Shown piece after piece: positions 9,089-20,963 of a stretch of DNA of 64,000 bases (position 1 is its first letter; each line of letters starts with the position of its first letter). The DNA comes from Symbiodinium natans. Lineage: Eukaryota > Sar > Dinophyceae > Suessiales > Symbiodiniaceae. Under the pieces are notes generated by a model. The model did not search any database. It had not been told where the DNA came from and was given only the letters and a program-made list of their open reading frames with translations. The stretch spans positions 156,001 to 220,000 of the forward strand of contig CAJNDS010002437.1 in assembly GCA_905221605.1 (NCBI GenBank). The letters run 5' to 3'. Position numbers and translations under genes: made by a program.

Positions 9089-12000
9089 GATGTCCGGCTT
9101 CGTCGAAAGCTTTTTCTCCAGGCAGGGCCCCGGGCTTCAAGATGTCGGGAGAAGCAGCTGTGCTACTACTCTCCTGCTTGGGGATACCCTAAACCCTAAA
9201 CCCTAAACCCTAAACCCTAAACCCTAAACCTCGCAGGCCCCGTACGTCGTCGCGGGAGTCAAAGGATTTGACACGTGGAGGCAGGTGCAAATGTGCAACG
9301 AGTAGTTGGAAGAAGCGAGGTATCTTAACTTGTTTTTGGTTGATACGATTGTTTGCTGAATAAGAAACCCCCCAAAAAACCAAAATACTAATCCCTATAC
9401 TACCCTTATGAGGAAGAATACATATACATATATATATATATATATTTAGTTATTTATGTGTTTTTTTGGGGGGGTTCTGAAGCAATTGGTAGGATAGCTG
9501 TTTCCACGGCCTCGAAAGCCTGGCTTCCTGCATCATATGAAGCAGGGTTTGTGTTTTTGTTTTTGGTGAGTGTATATAAGGTTCCTTTTTAATATTGGTG
9601 AGTGTATATACTAAACCCTAAACGCTAAACCCTAAACCCTAAACCCTAAACCCCAAACCCTAGCCCTTAACCCTAAACCCCAAACCCTACTTCATATATT
9701 AGGCTACATGCGGTAGGGGCTTCGTCCTCATCCTCCGCGCCCCAGCAGACAGATGAGGAGCCGGCTGGAGCCTCAGAAAGGCTTCTTTACCCTAAACCCT
9801 AAACCCTAAACCCTAAACCCTAAACCCTAAACCCTAAGCCCTAAGCCCTAAACCCTAAACCTTGGAGAGTTGAGGCATACACGGCGCAGCAGGCTGCCAT
9901 GGACGTCCCTATGCCTGCGTGCCCCAACTGCAGACACGGTGCAGCTTGATACCATGCCTTCTGTCGAGTACTTGGAGGTTCATGGTACCTAATAACCCAA
10001 TTCTAACTGTACTTCTAACCCAACTATAGCCAGATTTGGGGTACTTAAAGGGCTTATCAGTGGGTGATAAGTACAGTTCGAATTGGGTTAGAAGTACCAT
10101 GAACCTCCAGGTAGTCGGGGGCAAGCCCTAGTGCCGCTGGTGTTGAGGCAGTTGTTGGACTGGGCTGCCGGAAGCCTACTTCCAGTGGCATGTGGGAGTG
10201 TACCAAAATCAGGGACCCCCCATAATAAACCCCCAATAGGCGGATCCCCTGCTAAATAAGTACCCCAAAATAGGAACCTAAACCCTAAACCCTAAACCCC
10301 AAACCCTAAACCCTATTCGAGCACTTTTTTCAGCCTCCAGTTCTCCGGATTCTGACAGGATGAGTATGATGAGCAGTTGCAAGAGGACGTGTTCCTGGGC
10401 AAGGTGGCCATGGGCCTAGCTTCTCTGAAAGGGTCCATGTACCTCATTATTACGTACCTGGGCCCTAAAGTCCCTGTATAGGAGGTACTTTAAGGCCTAA
10501 GTATATAATAATTAGGTACATGGACCCTTAGGGTTTTCTCTAAGGGTAGTTGGCGTGGTCCCTTCATGTGGGCTTCTTGAAGTAAGGGCCCTTGGGTTTT
10601 GATAGGGTACATAAGGGATCATAAGGGGTCCCTTTTTAAGGGCCTAAACCCTAAACCCTAAACCCTAAACCCTAAACCCTAAACCCATACTAAGGGACCA
10701 TGCAACTACCCCAAGATTCTCAAGTTGCCTTTCTGTGAAGCGGGCTGCCGGGTGGGCATGAGACTGTGAGATGAGGACCTGACTTCGCAACTGGAGGCTC
10801 TTCTTACTTTGCGTTTAGGGTTTTAGGGTTTAGGGTTTAGGGTATAGGGTTTAGGGTTTAGGGTTTAGGGTTTAGGGTTTAGGTGTAGGGTTTAGATGCT
10901 TGTTTCACACAGTGGGACCGGAAAGCAGCATGCTGTCAGATCAAGAACACCTTCTACAACCTACCTGTGATGTCTTCAATGACCTCTGATGATGGTGACT
11001 CGTCGCAGAGCCCCAACCTCGGCCCGTTCCACTTCGGGACGCTTGCTTACTGTTGGTTAGTAGTGGGGGGGAGGTACCTAAACCCTAAACCCTCAACCCT
11101 AGCTCCCTCATTCCCTGCTAACCAACAGCAAGCCTGATTGGCAAGTTTCAAGCTCTCTCTCTTGCCTCTCATTGTGGCTGGAACTCAGATCCGTGGCAGT
11201 CAGCGCCGACGGTCATGTGCGTTACAGCTTGGCGCACCAAGCCACGGTCCTGGAGAACTGTTTCTGTGGGGGGTTTACGATATTCGGGGGGTACCTTCTT
11301 GGGGTTCGTACTGTAAGGCAGTAAAGTATAAGGGGATCCCACTGCTTTTTTTTTTTTGGGGGGTCCCTTGTGATCGTAAACCCCCAGGTGGCTTTTGTCT
11401 GCGGTGGTCCCAATAGCCAGGGTGGCCTGCGTTTACTTCGCTACCTCCATGCATGGCGTCCAAGACACCCAAGGTGGCCCAACATGGAAGCGGCACACAA
11501 TCGGGGCGAGTGCAAGTGCGGGCCCTCTTGCACTTATTTCCGGGTTTAGGGTTTAGGGTTTAGGGTTTAGGGTTTAGGATCCTGCGCAGATCCTGCAGCG
11601 CTCAGGCCCCCCGAACTCCCTAGAGCCTGAGGCCTTGCGCCTACTTCTTGTACAAGCCAGATGGATGCCGTAACAGCAGTGTGCTCAGCTTTCTGCAAGG
11701 AGCCGCATTTTTTGCTGCATGGTTGTACACGGGTTTAGGGTTTAGGGTTTAGGGTTTAGGGTTTAGGGTTTAGGGTTTAGGGTTTAGGGTTTAGGGTTTA
11801 GGGACTTTATGAGTGTGCTTTCCTTTGCGGCGTCTGAGGTGACGACTGCCCATACTGCCACCTCTGCCGCAAAGGCCTGCGGATGTTGTGTTGTGCCTGG
11901 AATGCCTCTTCAGGGTTTAGGGTTTAGGGTTTAGGGCTTAGGGTTTAGGGTTTAGGGTTTAGGGTTTAGGGTTTAGGGTTTAGGGTTTAGGCACCTCTGC

Positions 12001-15000
12001 TGTTTTCTAGCTAGTTGCTTGTCGCCATGCGGCGCTTCGAGGAGAGGTGCATGCAACCCTAACCCCAAAACCCAAAAATCCCTCTAAACCCCTAAACTGC
12101 AACCAGGACTTGCTTTCCCCAATCTAGCAGTGGTGTCTGCCGCAAAAAAGGTGAGATCAAACGAAGAAAGCGGAAGAAGATCAAGGAGCTCAAGGCGCGA
12201 GGGTTATTTGGTCAGCCCGCCTTAGAGTACTAATCCCAAAAGGGACTCTAATTTGGAGAATTCCCTATACATAAATATAAGTATATATATAAATATAAAT
12301 ATAAATATAAATATATATATATACATCATACTTGAATGTTGCAATTTGATTTACCATATTAGAAATCACCCGTGAGAGTCGCTGATGGATCTTAGTATAT
12401 AGATGCGTTCACGATGGAACCATGGCGCACGACGCGTTTCCAGCTTACCCGAGAGCATCATGAGAGGTCTTTCGCAATTCTTTCTCATAATATAACGGAG
12501 CTTTTCAACAAAAGGACAGTAACTTTTAAAAGGATAGTGGCGAGGAGATGATGGCTTGGTGAGGTCGTAGATGGTTTTCGAATGACAGTAGCACGCAGTC
12601 ATCAACAATCAGATCGCACGTAAACTCAGCCAACTCCTATTCGGTGCAGTGAAAGCCATGACAATACAATGGCTGAAATTAATCGGCGCTGTGACATGGC
12701 TGGTGGTGGCCTATCCGTGCCCCGAGAGCACCCTTAGCATTCGATTGTGAGCTGATTAGGGTTAGGGTTTAGGGTTTAGGGTTTAGGGTTAGGGTTTAGG
12801 GTTTAGGGTTTAGGGTTTAGGGTTTAGGGTTTAGGGTTTAGGGTTTAGGGTTTAGGGTTTAGGGTTTAGGGTTTAGGGTTTAGGGTTTATGGTTTAGGTT
12901 TAGGGTTTAGGGTTTAGGGTTTAGGGTTTAGGGTTTAGGGTTTAGGGTTTAGGGTGGGGCGCTGGCCAAGGTTGTATCAGTGCACCTACCAGCTGCTTTT
13001 CGACCATCTCTCATCGGAGATAGATGGGATCAAGTTCCTGGATCGCAATGCCTTGTGGCTGGACGTGGGCTTGAAGCTCTTCTTCTTCGCTTCTGGATGG
13101 CAGGTGCTCCTTCCGCATACCACGCCTTACCATCCATTTCTTGCGACATTCTTAACAGCAACACGTCCCACGCATTCGCACTCCTGGCGCAAGGCCGTTA
13201 TGGATGCGCTCGTGCTGGCGCAGGAAGGAAGTAACCGTCTAGCAAGAGAGGCGCTCATGCTGGGCCCTGACAGATATGAGCCCCGTCATGCCTTCTTGTG
13301 GGGGTTTTACGATATATTAGGGTCTACATTCGGGGGTCCCTATTTTTGTAAGGCCCATGTCTTGTCATGCCTTGGCAGACCTGCAACGTATGCGCACATG
13401 GCACGATCCTGGCAGCTTAGGAGGACCTCTATTTCTACTTCACGACCCTGGGCAAGGACAACTTCTTCCCCGGTCTGGCGAGGGGCGGCAGCATGCCTGA
13501 CAAAAATTCGCCGCTAATTAAGGATAAACGTGTGATGCATCGGTAAACAATATGGGGTTCAAGGAGATAAGGGACCCCCAATATACCCCCAAATCGTTGG
13601 ATCCCCTTATAAGAAGGACCCAATAAGGTACCCCTAATTTCGGAAACCCTCATATGGTAATCTTCTTCTTGACGTCGGTGCGCTTTTTCTTCAGAATTTG
13701 CTGTTGGAGCTAGAGCACTGCCGTGAAGCTGAGCGAAGCAAGCGCCTCACTTCAGCCAAAGTCTTCACATTTTCCGCAGGCTCTCGGGGCTTTCGGGGCT
13801 GCTCCTCTAGTCCCCAGGAGACTTGAGGCATTCCTGGAGTTTCGGAGTGGAGGTTTTGAGAGGGAGGAGCCCGAAATCACCCTACACCCTAAACCCTAAA
13901 CCCCAAACCCTAAACCCTAAACCCTACTGGGACAAGGTTCAACAGACATGTCCCAGCTCGACGCCATTGTGTCCAAGAGCCGGACGATGCGTAGTCTCTC
14001 CGGGATGGCACTAGTGGCCCGAACCGTGATCACCACTGGAGGCTCGAGCCAACAGCTGAGTTAAAAAAAGGGTTTTCTCTACATTTTGAGCCTTAGGGTT
14101 TAGGGTTTAGGGTTTAGGGTTTAGGGTTTAGGGTTTAGGGTTTAGGGTTTAGGGTTTAGGGTTTAGGGTTGTATCTTTCGGGTAGCTCAAAGAATGATCT
14201 AGAGAACTGCCCAATGCACTGTGCCTGTGGGATGCTGACCAGGCATGTACTTGAACCTCAAGTCATTGCCTCCGCGCCATCCACAAGAGAATCTTGGATC
14301 AATCATCCTAAACCCTAAACCCTGAACCCTAAACCCTAAACCCCTAAACCCCTAAACCCTAAACCCTAAACCCCTAAACCCCTAAACCCCAAAACCCTAA
14401 GTGCAGGCTATGTGCCGGCTTCCTTATGCTGCAGGTTTGTGATTGCTGTTCAGAGTGTTTGTGACAAAGGCCCTTGAATCAGATGCGATATTATGTGGCC
14501 TATTTCGAGCTGATTGCCCTTGGCTGGTTTTGGAGTGTTCTCGTCTACAGGTGCATGTGCCGAGCAAGAGCCGTAAGTACCTGCCAGTCCCCTTGCGCTC
14601 CATGTTCGGCTGCGGTTTGGCCACACTTCTGAGCAGAGAGTTTGGCCACGCCAGGTTACTCATGTGGACGCAAACACCCAAAATCTCATACATGGGCGTC
14701 CTGATTGCCAATGCTATGGAAGACGTTGCGAGCTGGTCGTGCATGCAGCGCACTGCAGCAAATAGTTAGCGATTTTTGTAAGCAAGGGAGCGAGAGAGAG
14801 AGACAGAGACAGAGAGAGAGTATTCGGGGCGGCTCCCCTTCGGGGGGGGCCAAGCGTGCGGGAGAGAGAGACAGAGAGAGAGTATTAGGACAAACATGCC
14901 AAAGAAACCCAATCACCAGTCCCTCTTCTTGGTGTTCATCCTAAGGCTCCTGCGCAATGTTGCCATGGCGCGGCTTTCGCGTCGTGTTACGAAGGTGATG

Positions 15001-16721
15001 AAGGAAAGCAACTTCGCCCGCAGTCAAGACTCGCGGACTGAGAGCTCTGAAGCAGACAGCAATCTACGATGGTGCACAGGCAAAACAGCATTAAACCCCA
15101 AACCCTCCTTAAGAACCCAAAGACTACAGTTTAGGTGGGTGACTGCTATAAAAACTTATATAGAATGCTTACCTACAAAACAAGGTAGGTTTTGGGTTCT
15201 TAAGGCTAAATCCTAATGTGGCATGTGAAGGTAAGAGATTCTTCAACCCGAATATGCAGTACGTCGCGGGGGTCTTCGAGGCCCTTGGTTATGTTGCTGG
15301 AGGCCTGTGGGCTTTGAGTGCATGTTTGGCATTTCCCAAGGGTTTAGGGTTTAGGGTTTAGGGTTTAGGGTTTAGGGTTTAGGGGTTAGGGTTTAAGTTT
15401 AGGGTTTAGGGTTTAGGGTTTAGGGTTTAGGGTTTAGGGTTTAGTTTAATTAGAGTTTAGGGTTTAGGGTTTATACCCCCAAAGGATGCTAGAATCTTCT
15501 AGGAGCCCCCAGTTTTGGAAGGCCCCCCCCCATCCCCTCTCTGAAAGGGCCGAGCCGCAGCCATGTCAGGCGTCTTCGGCATTATTGTTCTGGCCATCAA
15601 GACAACCCAAATCGAGTTCGTGTCGAAGGTTATCGTGGTGGACTTCTCACTGCAACAGTGGCCTCAGACTTAAACATCCGAAACGTGCGGATCTGCCGTC
15701 ACGAGGAAATTTTGCAGGGCATGCCCAGTGCTTTGTGAACTGGTCCAATACTCTACAGTCGGTTTCCGCGCTCCGCGCTGCTCAAAGGAGCGATGTCCCT
15801 CACAGACACGCATGCGAGATGAAGGATTCCTTGTATCATCTAAAGGCCACTGAGGCTTTGGCGCTAGTCCTGAAGAAGCTCAGTTAAACCATTTCCAACC
15901 CCCACCCGCAGACCGTTGATGCACACTTCCGATGGCTTAGCGATGGCACGAGCATGGCGGGTACATCGCTGATTCTCGACCTGCCTGCGATTTTTGTTTG
16001 CCTTCGCCATGCTCCAAGGTTCAGACTTGTCAGCTTTGCCATGTCTATGGCCATGCGCTGAGCTGATACACGTCACAGTGCAAGGCTCAAAGTCCGCAGA
16101 GTCGCCCTGCAAATCTGATGCCCCAAGGTTTCGATTTTCAACCTGGAAGAGGAAAGACGGTTTGCGGTGCAAAGATTTCTCCTGCATCCGTTTGCCATTC
16201 GGAGGCAGTAAGATTGAAGCCTTCTGGGCCAGAGTAGCCCTTGCGCCCAATGTGCTTTTTTGCTTCCCTTGCCATTGAACCCTAAACCCGAAACCCGAAA
16301 CCCGAAACCCTAAACCCTAAACCCTGACTAAGGAGGACAGTTGCACAGGAGGTCAACTCCCTCCACCCATCTTCCTTGCTTGGGAGCAAAAGCTGGCTGC
16401 GCAGATCTCGGCAACGCAGGGCTTCTGGACAAGCTTCTTCTTCATGGCGACCTGTCTGAAAATGAGGGTTTAGGGTTTAGGGTTTAGGGTTTATGGTTCA
16501 GGGTTTAGGGTTTAGGGGAGGATTTACTTTTTGAAGGTCGTGTGAAGGGCTGCGCGGCCAGTGCCGCGTGTTGCAAGTTTGTTTCGAACAGTAAGGCCAC
16601 TTTGACGGCTGATGACTACCAAAAGCTCCTCCTTCCACAAATGGAAGACGAGGAAGCGCCGCCAGCTCTTCTACATGCCTCTCAGCAGCAAGCTGGGAGT
16701 TGCCAGAGGGGACATCGTTGA
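9089..16721 (+). CDS. Unrecognised multi-exon gene region, probably membrane protein(s)
   Basis: Plus-strand exon-like blocks lie between repeats. They are: 9089-9150 (ATG, SGFVESFFSRQGPGLQD); 9237-9284 (APYVVAGVKGFDTWRQ, then GT); 9727-9785; 9868-9945; 10359-10430 (DEYDEQLQEDVFLGKVAMG); 10913-11051 joined over a hairpin intron to 11129 (GPFHFGTLAYSSLIGKFQ); 11192-11268; 13421-13484 (EDLYFYFTTLGKDNFFPGLA); 13945-14060; 14482-14550 (YYVAYFELIALGWFWSVLVY, then GT); 15235-15340 (hydrophobic); 15570-15660 (hydrophobic, GVFGIIVLAIKTTQIEF); 16343-16460; and 16518-16721, ending in TGA at 16719. At least three blocks look like membrane helices. It could be one gene or several. A choline-transporter-like resemblance around GTLAYSSLI is too weak to use. 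Confidence 0.35.
9338..9497. mobile_element. Hairpin element, CAATTGCTTAAGAACCCC family, with AT insert
   Basis: Arms TTGTTTGCTGAATAAGAAAC and GGGGTTCTGAAGCAATTGGTAG are inverted. The loop carries an ATATAT microsatellite. Confidence 0.55.
9540..9700 (+). mobile_element. Dispersed repeat (GGTGAGTGTATATAAGG) interrupted by a telomere array
   Basis: The left part matches the elements at 18956 and 27595 up to GTGAGTGTATATAC. The right end CCCTACTTCATAT also matches. The roughly 35-bp middle is replaced by about 75 bp of CCCTAAA units. Confidence 0.7.
9967..10118. mobile_element. Hairpin element, GGAGGTTCATGG family
   Basis: The left arm TACTTGGAGGTTCATGGTAC and right arm GTACCATGAACCTCCAGGTA are near-perfect inverted copies, with a further internal ACCCAATT/AATTGGGTT pair. 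Confidence 0.75.
10428..10533. mobile_element. Hairpin element, GGGTCCATGTACC family
   Basis: Arms GGGTCCATGTACCTCATTAT and ATAATTAGGTACATGGACCC are inverted. It directly follows the exon at 10359-10430. The element reads GTCCATG...GGACCCTTAG, so it carries GT and AG at its own ends and could be spliced out whole. Confidence 0.75.
11052..11128 (+). mobile_element. Hairpin forming a whole GT-AG intron, with telomere array in the loop
   Basis: GTTGGTTAGTAG at the left and CTGCTAACCAACAG at the right are inverted and begin and end with GT and AG. Removing 77 bp joins LAY-T to CA-AGC in frame. The loop is CCTAAACCCTAAACCCTCAA-type telomere repeat, next to CTCCCTCATTCCCT, the arm of the GGGAATGAGGGA family. 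Confidence 0.7.
11268..11385. mobile_element. Hairpin element, GGGGGTTTACGA family
   Basis: It starts GGGGGTTTACGATATTCGG and ends CGTAAACCCCCAG, so it has GT and AG inside its ends. It follows an open block ending TVLENCFC. Confidence 0.65.
12756..12955 (+). repeat. Longest uninterrupted telomere-type array (TTTAGGG)n
   Basis: About 28 units run with only a few variants (TTAGGG, TTTATGG). It lies between candidate exons, so it is interstitial and not a chromosome end. Confidence 0.95.
13551..13650. mobile_element. Hairpin element, GGGGGTTTACGA family (diverged)
   Basis: It contains the family core in reverse order: GGGACCCCCAATATACCCCC, GGATCCCCTTATAAGAAGG, GGTACCCCTAATTTCGGAAA. The ends are eroded. 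Confidence 0.5.
14095..14171 (+). repeat. Telomere-type array (TTTAGGG)n
   Basis: About 10 clean units lie between the open blocks at 13945-14060 and 14482-14550. Confidence 0.95.
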
Positions 16722-16732
16722 TGGAGGAGGGT

Positions 16733-16950
16733 TTAGGGTTTAAAGGGTTTAAAGGGTTTAAAGGGTTTAAATGGTTTAATGGGTTTAAAGGGTTTAAAGG
16801 GTTTAAAGGGTTTAAAGGGTTTAAAGGGTTTAAAGGGTTTTAAGGGTTTTAAGGGTTTAATGGGTTTAAAGGGTTTAAAGGGTTTAAAGGGTTTTAAGGG
16901 TTTTAAGGGTTTTAAGGGTTTTAAGGGTTTAAAGGGTTTAGGGTTTAGGG
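16733..16950 (+). repeat. Variant array (TTTAAAGGG)n
   Basis: A 9-base unit TTTAAAGGG is repeated about 20 times, with TTTTAAGGG and TTTAATGGG variants, and grades into TTTAGGG at the right end. The unit is a derivative of the telomere heptamer, homogenised at this one site. It begins just after the stop at 16719. Confidence 0.92.
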
Positions 16951-18050
16951 TTTAGGGGCTTTCTCTGCTTAAACGAAGATCAGCTCTGCTTACGAAGCAA
17001 AGCCGCTGCTTAGCACTCGGTGCAGCTCAACAGCCCAGAATCCACTGAAACCCTCGGTAGGCCCTTGGGACATTTCATATTTTCTCTTGTCGGCCCTAAA
17101 CCCTAAACCCTAAACCCTAAACCCTAAACCCTAAACCCTAAACTACCCTAAACCCGAAACCCTTAACCCTTAAACCCTAAACTAAGTGAGGGGTCGCTTC
17201 CGTCGAGCGACAGACCCCGAACGCTCGGCTGAGGGCCTTGCAGCCCGAGCGCCCAAGCGAAAGAGAAACGGAAAGGTGAGGGATAAGCCTCACCGTCTGT
17301 CCCTTTAGCGTAGTCAAAGTAAAACCCCAAATCGTAACCCTTTGCCTCTGGAGGTGGTTCTGGGTTGTGGGTTCAGGGTTTGCCTGAACCCTTCCAGCCT
17401 GGGGTTTGCTGCCTGAGTAATTGAGGGCCTCTATGGTCCCTGACGTGCCAAAGGCCCGAAAAGGGACGAGGCTACCCCGAACCCCAGCTTAAGCCCTAGC
17501 CCTGCAACTTCTAAGAATTGAATACTCATGGGCCAAAAAAATCAAGGTTTCCTTGACCTTCAAGTAAGTAAGGACCGCTACGGGCCCTGGCACGCCGAAG
17601 GCCCGAAAAGGGCCGAGGCTACCCCCAACCCCAGCTGAAACCCTAACACCGCAACTTTAAAAACATAAAAGCAAGCATCGGTGCACAAGAAAAATTCAAA
17701 AACCCTAAACCCTAATAGAGTATAGTTTGGGTGACCGGGGTGGGTTGACGGGAAACGCGAGCGCGCGGCCCGGGGTGTTTCACACCGCGCGCTCTCCCCT
17801 GACACACCCTAAACCCTAAGCCCTGAACCCTGAACCCTAAACCCTAAAACATAAATAGGAAGAGGGCTTAAGGGCCAGCCCTGAGCCCATTCTGTGTAGT
17901 TACACAGCTGTGCCTGTCACAACGGACTTGTTTTGAAATGTCTTTCATTCGTTTCGTGTTGAGCCACATAGCTGAGCTATCGGAGTAAACGGCATGTGAC
18001 CCCCAACCCTAGATACCCCAAACCCTCACCCTGAACCCTCAACCCGAAAC
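16951..18050. other. No gene recognised; duplicated GC-rich unit
   Basis: It holds CCCTAAA runs (17095-17160) and a unit containing AAGGCCCGAAAAGGG-CGAGG, present near 17435-17515 and again near 17580-17660, about 85% alike by eye. No convincing exon is seen. Confidence 0.4.
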
Positions 18051-18055
18051 CCTCG

Positions 18056-18172
18056 GGATCTGGCGGCAGGAGTTGTTGACTGCCCACTTGCTGAGCAAGG
18101 AGCGGGGCCAGCAAGCACTCTCATTGGGAATGAGCGAGGCGGAGCTAGAATCGGCGCAGTTGCTTGGTGGCA
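18056..18172 (+). CDS. Isolated candidate exon, helical
   Basis: It is open on plus for 39 codons (IWRQELLTAHLLSKERGQQA, then EAELESAQLLGG) and ends GGCAG|GGTTTTGGG, so a telomere-type run follows directly. The sequence looks like an amphipathic helix. No family is recognised and the partner exons are unknown. Confidence 0.35.
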
Positions 18173-18955
18173 GGGTTTTGGGTTTAGGGTTTTAGGGTTG
18201 AGGGTTTAGGGTTTAGGGTTTAGGGCGAGCAATTTCCGCCATCATGCCGACACCTGCTGCAACGAGCCGTTCCAAGCATCAGGAAGTGGGCCGCTGGCGA
18301 GACCTCTCCGGCAGCCTACTTCGCCACGCTCCCACTCGACTACCGAAAGCTTAAGAGGACTGGCTGACATCCTGTTCTGTACTGTAGAGTCGCTGTAGAA
18401 ATTCGTGTTTTGTGGGTAGCCTCGACAACCGAATACAGCAAAGTTCACCCATCCAAAGCGTTGGACTTTCAGGTGTCGAAGCGGACAAAACAAGGTTGAC
18501 TCGCAGTGTCGCTGAGCACTTCCAGCGTCTGTGCCTGTAATCGCTCGTGTCTGTGTGTGTGTGTGCGTGTGTGCTAACATTACGCCAGTATGCTGTACAG
18601 CCAAGCAATCATGCCAGATGTGTCAGGCTGATATTGTAGGAAATTGTAGGAATATTTTTCAGAAGGTTTTAAAGGGCCAAGCTGGTAACTAGCAGTACGT
18701 CCCTAAACTACACGACTATTACAAGGGAGTTCTAGCTCCAAACCCAGGTCGAAAACCCTAAAACCCTAAAACCCTAAAACCCTAAAACCCTAAAACCCTA
18801 AAACCCTAAAACCCTAAACCCCTATAAACCCCTAAACCCCTAAACCCCTAAACCCTAGACTCCAAACCAAACAAACTTAGCTAGAAAGTTCTTGCTGTCA
18901 GGCGCTGCGGTGATTCCAGCGTATGCACCTGTACAGATTCTATAGAAACCATATC

Positions 18956-19080
18956 GAAACAGGGTTTATATGACTGTCTTTGGTGAGTGTATATCAGGTT
19001 CCTTCTTAATATTGGTGAGTGTATATACCTGGTGTCCTTTTGGGGGTACAAGAAATATATACCCTACTTCATATCGAAAC
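18956..19080 (+). mobile_element. Dispersed repeat, GGTGAGTGTATAT family (full-length copy)
   Basis: It runs from GAAACAGGGTTTATATGACTG through two GGTGAGTGTATAT motifs to CCCTACTTCATATCGAAAC. This copy and the one at 27595 define the uninterrupted form. Confidence 0.7.
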
Positions 19081-19149
19081 TAACCCTCTAGCAGCCCTAT
19101 GGAAGCTCTATAGAACCCGGTAGCATCCCTATAGGAACATCCTTATAGG

Positions 19150-19345
19150 AACCCTATCGAAACTCCATAGAAACCCTACAGAATGTTCGTGTGTTTATAA
19201 AGCACATTCTAGGAACCCGATCATTCGAAACTCCATAGAAACCCTGCAGAAAGTTCGTGTTTTATAAAACACATTATAACAGATTATAGGAGCCCTTTCA
19301 GTCGAAACTCCATAGAAACCCTACAGAAAGTTGTTGCTGTCAGAA
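19150..19345 (+). repeat. Tandem repeat, three units of about 80 bp
   Basis: The string GAAACTCCATAGAAACCCT recurs at about 19155, 19226 and 19305, each followed by CAGAA(A/T)GTTCGTG-like sequence and TTTATAAA. Confidence 0.7.
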
Positions 19346-19611
19346 GGCTGCGGCTGCAACTGGGAGCGGCGACGCCAAGGCGACACCCTATCAGGGGACT
19401 TGCTGAGAATGCCTGCCTGCTGTGACATGCGCTCCCCCTAAACCCTAAACCCTAAACCCTAAACCCTAAACCCCAAACCCAGGGCTGCGAGGAGGACAGT
19501 GACTGCTGAGCCTCGGATCAACCGCTCAAACCTGGCAGCGCTGTAAACGCGACGCTAGGCCTGGTCTGTTTCGTTTGCTTCTCCCGCCAAGGGACAGAGG
19601 AGTGGCTTACA

Positions 19612-19706
19612 TCCCCCTAGGGAATTATTGTTTGCTTTTGTTCACATAAAACCCAAGAGGATTTTTTCAAAATGTGATTTTTATTAAGGTTCTAAGGGGG
19701 GGTATG
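19612..19706 (+). mobile_element. Dispersed repeat shared with 44199-44291
   Basis: CCCCCTAGGGAATTATTGTT, AAACCCAAGAGGAT and AAGGTTCTAAGGGG occur in the same order at 44199. The ends are partly inverted (CCCCCTAGG / CTAAGGGGGG), as in a small hairpin element. Confidence 0.6.
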
Positions 19707-20096
19707 GGACAGAGGTGTGGTACGAATGCTACCTGCCCTCACTAGAGGAGCCCAGTGCCAGTAGAAGATAGCCGGGCACCGCATTTTCCTTTCGCCGAAC
19801 TCGTGTGGCTGATCTTCCACCCCAAGTCTCAAGTTCTACTATACACTATATATACATATATCATACTACACAATATATGTATATACATATAGTCTACAAT
19901 ATACATCATATACATTCTATACATATATATATAGTAGTTGATTATCGTTTACTATAGGTTTAGGTCATTGGCAGTACTGCTTCCAGTCCTACCGCTTGTG
20001 CACGAGTCCAAGACTTTAACAGGCAACGACACACTCCACGCGACTGGCTGTTCGCCATTTTGGCGGATTTCTTTATGAAAATCTGGCTGGTTCTGA

Positions 20097-20216
20097 GTAG
20101 GGAATGAGGGACTGAGGAATATCTATATATCTACATATCTATATATCTATCTATATATATATATATATTCCCTACAAGGGTATATCTAGGGTCCTAACTC
20201 CCTCATTCCCTACTAG
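20097..20216. mobile_element. Hairpin element, GGGAATGAGGGA family
   Basis: Arms GTAGGGAATGAGGGACTGAGG and CCTAACTCCCTCATTCCCTAC are inverted. The loop is an ATATCT microsatellite. Confidence 0.75.
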
Positions 20217-20855
20217 GCACAGGGGGAAAGCGTTGGCTTCTGCGGACGATGTTATGCCTTTGACAGAAGCGCAAGATATCGCAAGATGCTCGTCCTTTTC
20301 GGGGCACGGCTCAGAGAATAGACAGAACATGAACATGATGTTGAGATAAGCAAGAATGTTTGATGGAGTATGTGTGCTGATGAACGTTTGCATAGAGATG
20401 TGTAGATGCGTGCGCAACCATCTGCAAGAACAGCCCAGGGTTCTAACGTAGCAGAGGCCGCAAGTTACTGGCAAGCGCTCTGTTGCCAACTACTGGAGTT
20501 TTGCAGAAACTGACTGCCAGCATGCTTGCAGCACGGACCTCGGACTTCCAGAGCGTCTGGGTTCAGCATTTCCAGGGTGGGGTTAGTGACTTAGTGTTTA
20601 TGTATGGTTGAGAATGCCTCAGAGAGCTTTACACTAAGAGTTAAGGGGCCATTTGTGCGAGCTCGGACAAATTGGACTTGGGTACTTGTGTGCGGTGCAT
20701 GCCATGTTGCCCGTCCTGGGGTTCTAGAGGTGTTGATGTTGTAGTGTAGTCAGCTGTCCAGTACGTGGCAAGACCGCAGCACATGCCGCAGCCTTCTCTG
20801 GTCACGACGCAGCTCTGCAGAACCTGCACCAATTGGGTGCTAATTTGGCTGTTGT

Positions 20856-20963
20856 CCTAAGGGTCCATGTACCTCATTATTATGTACCTGGGCCCTAAAG
20901 TCCCTGTATAGGAGGTACTGAAAGGCCTAAGTATATAATAATTAGGTACATGGACCCTTAGGG
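20856..20963. mobile_element. Hairpin element, GGGTCCATGTACC family
   Basis: It is almost identical to the copy at 10428: CTAAGGGTCCATGTACC at the left, GGTACATGGACCCTTAG at the right, and the same GGGCCCTAAAGTCCCTGTAT core. High identity suggests recent movement. Confidence 0.85.

Noticed and set aside
10913-11150. Choline-transporter-like (SLC44) assignment from GPFHFGTLAYSSLI
   Set aside because: Only one short stretch resembles the family. Neighbouring exons do not show its other conserved segments.
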